Of a DNA stretch of 12,307 nt, positions 11,147 through 12,307 are shown piece by piece. The notes beneath the pieces were generated by a model that worked only from the letters and a program-made list of their open reading frames with translations, had not been told where the DNA came from and ran no database searches. Position numbers and translations under genes: made by a program. Origin of the DNA: Candidatus Aminicenantota bacterium (GTDB taxonomy: Bacteria; Acidobacteriota; Aminicenantia; UBA2199); the NCBI GenBank assembly GCA_026393775.1, contig JAPKZM010000244.1, positions 1 through 12,307 on the forward strand. Reading direction: 5' to 3'. How positions within the stretch are numbered: position 1 is the stretch's first letter; every line of letters starts with the position of its first letter.

Positions 11147-12246
11147 TCGCCGCGGTAGTTGATTGTTCTCGCCCCGCGCTTGACAAATTCATCTTCCGCG
11201 ACCGAAGCTTGCGTTTCTGGCTGGAGCGGTTTTATCCATTCTGCACGTTTTTCCCCTTGCCGCATGCCGGGGGCAACTTTGATTTCCTGTTCATCTTCAC
11301 TTTGGCCGAATTTCCCGTTGCCAACGCAGCCGTCCTCCGGGAACTCCGGCGCTGGTTAAAAAACCAGGACCGCGCGAGACAATGGCTCTATGCCCCGGCA
11401 AACAGTCCCTTTTTCATCGTTTCCAAATCTTTTTTGGCAGAGAAAAAAATCGCCCTGAAGCCCGGCCTCTTCAAGAAGTTGAAGGCCGGCAAAGAAGCCC
11501 GGCCCTTGCCTTTGGCTCACGCGCTTCCAGTTCTTCACCTCGAGACAGAGCCGCGCCGGGTCGAAAGCGCGGTGATCGACCTGCAGGTCCGCTACTTGCA
11601 AAAAAAAGGGGTCCGGGTTGAGGATTTCGGCAATTTTTTCATGGACGGCCTCGTCCCGGTCGGCAAGAACACCACGATCGGACCGGGAGTGGTCATTAAG
11701 GGTGAATCGCGGATCGGTAAAAATGTCCGGATATATCCCAATTGTTTCATTGAAAATTCGCTTGTCGGCGACCAATGCTTGATCCTGCCCGGGTCGGTCA
11801 TACGCGATTCGCGCATCGACAAGAACGTCCAGCTCGGCCCCTATTGCCACTTGCGCAACGGTTCTTTGATCAGGCAAGGGGCGAAAATCGGCAATTTCGT
11901 GGAGATGAAAAAAAGCGTCCTGGGTCAGAACTCGAAAGCCATGCATCTGACCTATATCGGCGACGCCCGCGTGGGCAGAAAGGTCAATATCGGCGCCGGC
12001 ACCATTACCTGCAATTACGACGGCGCAAAAAAGAATCCCACTGTCATTGAAGACAATGTCTTCATTGGCTCCGGCACCGAATTGGTGGCCCCGGTCATCG
12101 TTCACCGCGATAGTTATATCGGCGCCGGCTCCACCATCACCGAAGACGTCCCCCGCAACGCCCTGGCAATCGCCCGCCAGCGCCAGCGGAATATTTCCGG
12201 CTGGGTGCTGCGCAAAAAGAAAAAAAAAGAATTAATCAGACCCTGA
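11143..12246 (+). CDS. GlmU-like left-handed beta-helix acetyltransferase lacking the uridylyltransferase domain
   Basis: A 367-residue protein. From about residue 165 it matches the C-terminal domain of GlmU, which acetylates glucosamine-1-phosphate with acetyl-CoA. Hexapeptide repeats (VGKNTTIGPGVVIKGESRIG) form a left-handed beta-helix. The GlmU active-site set is present: CHLRNG, KIGNFVEMKKSVLG, MHLTYIGDA, VNIGAGTITCNYDGAKK, FIGSGTELVAP and ALAIARQRQRN. The first roughly 150 residues lack the GlmU signature LAAGxGTRMxSxxPK and are too short for a full pyrophosphorylase. A segment DFLFIFTLAEFPVANAAVLRELRRWL weakly resembles the middle of a nucleotidyltransferase fold, so the N-terminus may be a decayed remnant. 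UDP-GlcNAc formation would then need a separate uridylyltransferase. The gene is coupled to the TPR gene by a 4-nt ATGA overlap. Acetyltransferase activity is well supported; GlcN-1-P as substrate is inferred. Confidence 0.85.
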   Translation: MIAAVVDCSRPALDKFIFRDRSLRFWLERFYPFCTFFPLPHAGGNFDFLFIFTLAEFPVANAAVLRELRRWLKNQDRARQWLYAPANSPFFIVSKSFLAEKKIALKPGLFKKLKAGKEARPLPLAHALPVLHLETEPRRVESAVIDLQVRYLQKKGVRVEDFGNFFMDGLVPVGKNTTIGPGVVIKGESRIGKNVRIYPNCFIENSLVGDQCLILPGSVIRDSRIDKNVQLGPYCHLRNGSLIRQGAKIGNFVEMKKSVLGQNSKAMHLTYIGDARVGRKVNIGAGTITCNYDGAKKNPTVIEDNVFIGSGTELVAPVIVHRDSYIGAGSTITEDVPRNALAIARQRQRNISGWVLRKKKKKELIRP

Positions 12247-12307
12247 GTCCCTTTTTCACAAAGGATTCTTTGCCGAAGATTCCATATTGGCCTCCGAAAT
12301 AGCGGTG
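12236..12307 (-). CDS. 3' end of an unidentified convergent gene (partial)
   Basis: On the minus strand the frame that is open from the right edge gives 23 residues (with YFGGQYGIFGKESF near the start, ending in GLRV) before a TGA at 12238-12236. Codon choice looks like that of neighbouring genes (GGC, ATC, TTC, AAG, GTC), which favours a real gene over chance. It would overlap the end of the GlmU-like gene by 11 bp, tail to tail. I do not recognise the family from this fragment. It is too short to exclude that the open frame is accidental. Confidence 0.4.
   Translation of the reverse strand, partial: HRYFGGQYGIFGKESFVKKGLRV

Overview
This looks like an ordinary chromosomal stretch from a moderately GC-rich (by eye, high fifties percent) diderm bacterium that probably ferments. 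The evidence is a lipoprotein with a clear lipobox, an ExbD/TolR-type protein, MurA, butyrate kinase and a membrane-anchored anti-sigma factor. The mix of an archaeal-type class I aldolase, a YacP-type NYN protein, an acidobacterial-looking ECF sigma and an MXAN_5187-like protein suggests the Acidobacteriota/Aminicenantota neighbourhood. That placement is an inference from protein style, not a computed result. I see no phage, insertion sequence, tRNA, rRNA or CRISPR.

Layout. (1) Positions 1-3046 are all on the minus strand. In transcription order they are murA, a HIT protein, a UPF0173 metallo-hydrolase and a YacP-like NYN protein, packed 0-9 bp apart as one operon. A class I fructose-bisphosphate aldolase follows behind its own promoter and runs off the left edge. 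(2) At 3047-3183 divergent promoters drive murA leftwards and a small lipoprotein rightwards. The lipoprotein converges on an ECF sigma/anti-sigma pair (minus strand, 3714-5508). A duplicated AT-rich palindrome lies between the two stop codons. (3) At 5640-8204 a plus-strand operon encodes methylthioadenosine phosphorylase, butyrate kinase and an MXAN_5187-like protein. (4) A GC-rich 24-nt imperfect repeat (8212-8284) separates it from a convergent long-chain acyl-CoA synthetase (minus, 8285-9976). (5) Divergent from that gene is an orphan exbD. After it comes a TPR protein translationally coupled to a GlmU-like acetyltransferase that has no recognisable uridylyltransferase domain. The last bases appear to hold the 3' end of a convergent, unidentified gene.

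MurA consumes UDP-GlcNAc and the GlmU-like protein should make GlcNAc-1-phosphate on the way to it, so both serve peptidoglycan/amino-sugar supply, although from separate operons. Butyrate kinase and the acyl-CoA synthetase point to fatty-acid and fermentation energetics. Promoters are unusually readable here: nearly every transcription unit starts with a TTGAAA/TTGACT-like -35, a 16-17 bp spacer and a TATAAT-like -10. In two cases the -10 sits 6 nt before the ATG, which predicts leaderless mRNAs. I found no convincing new multi-gene system. The items most worth a second look are the shrunken GlmU, the leaderless promoters, the two unusual intergenic repeats and the anti-sigma factor with a TonB-like tail.
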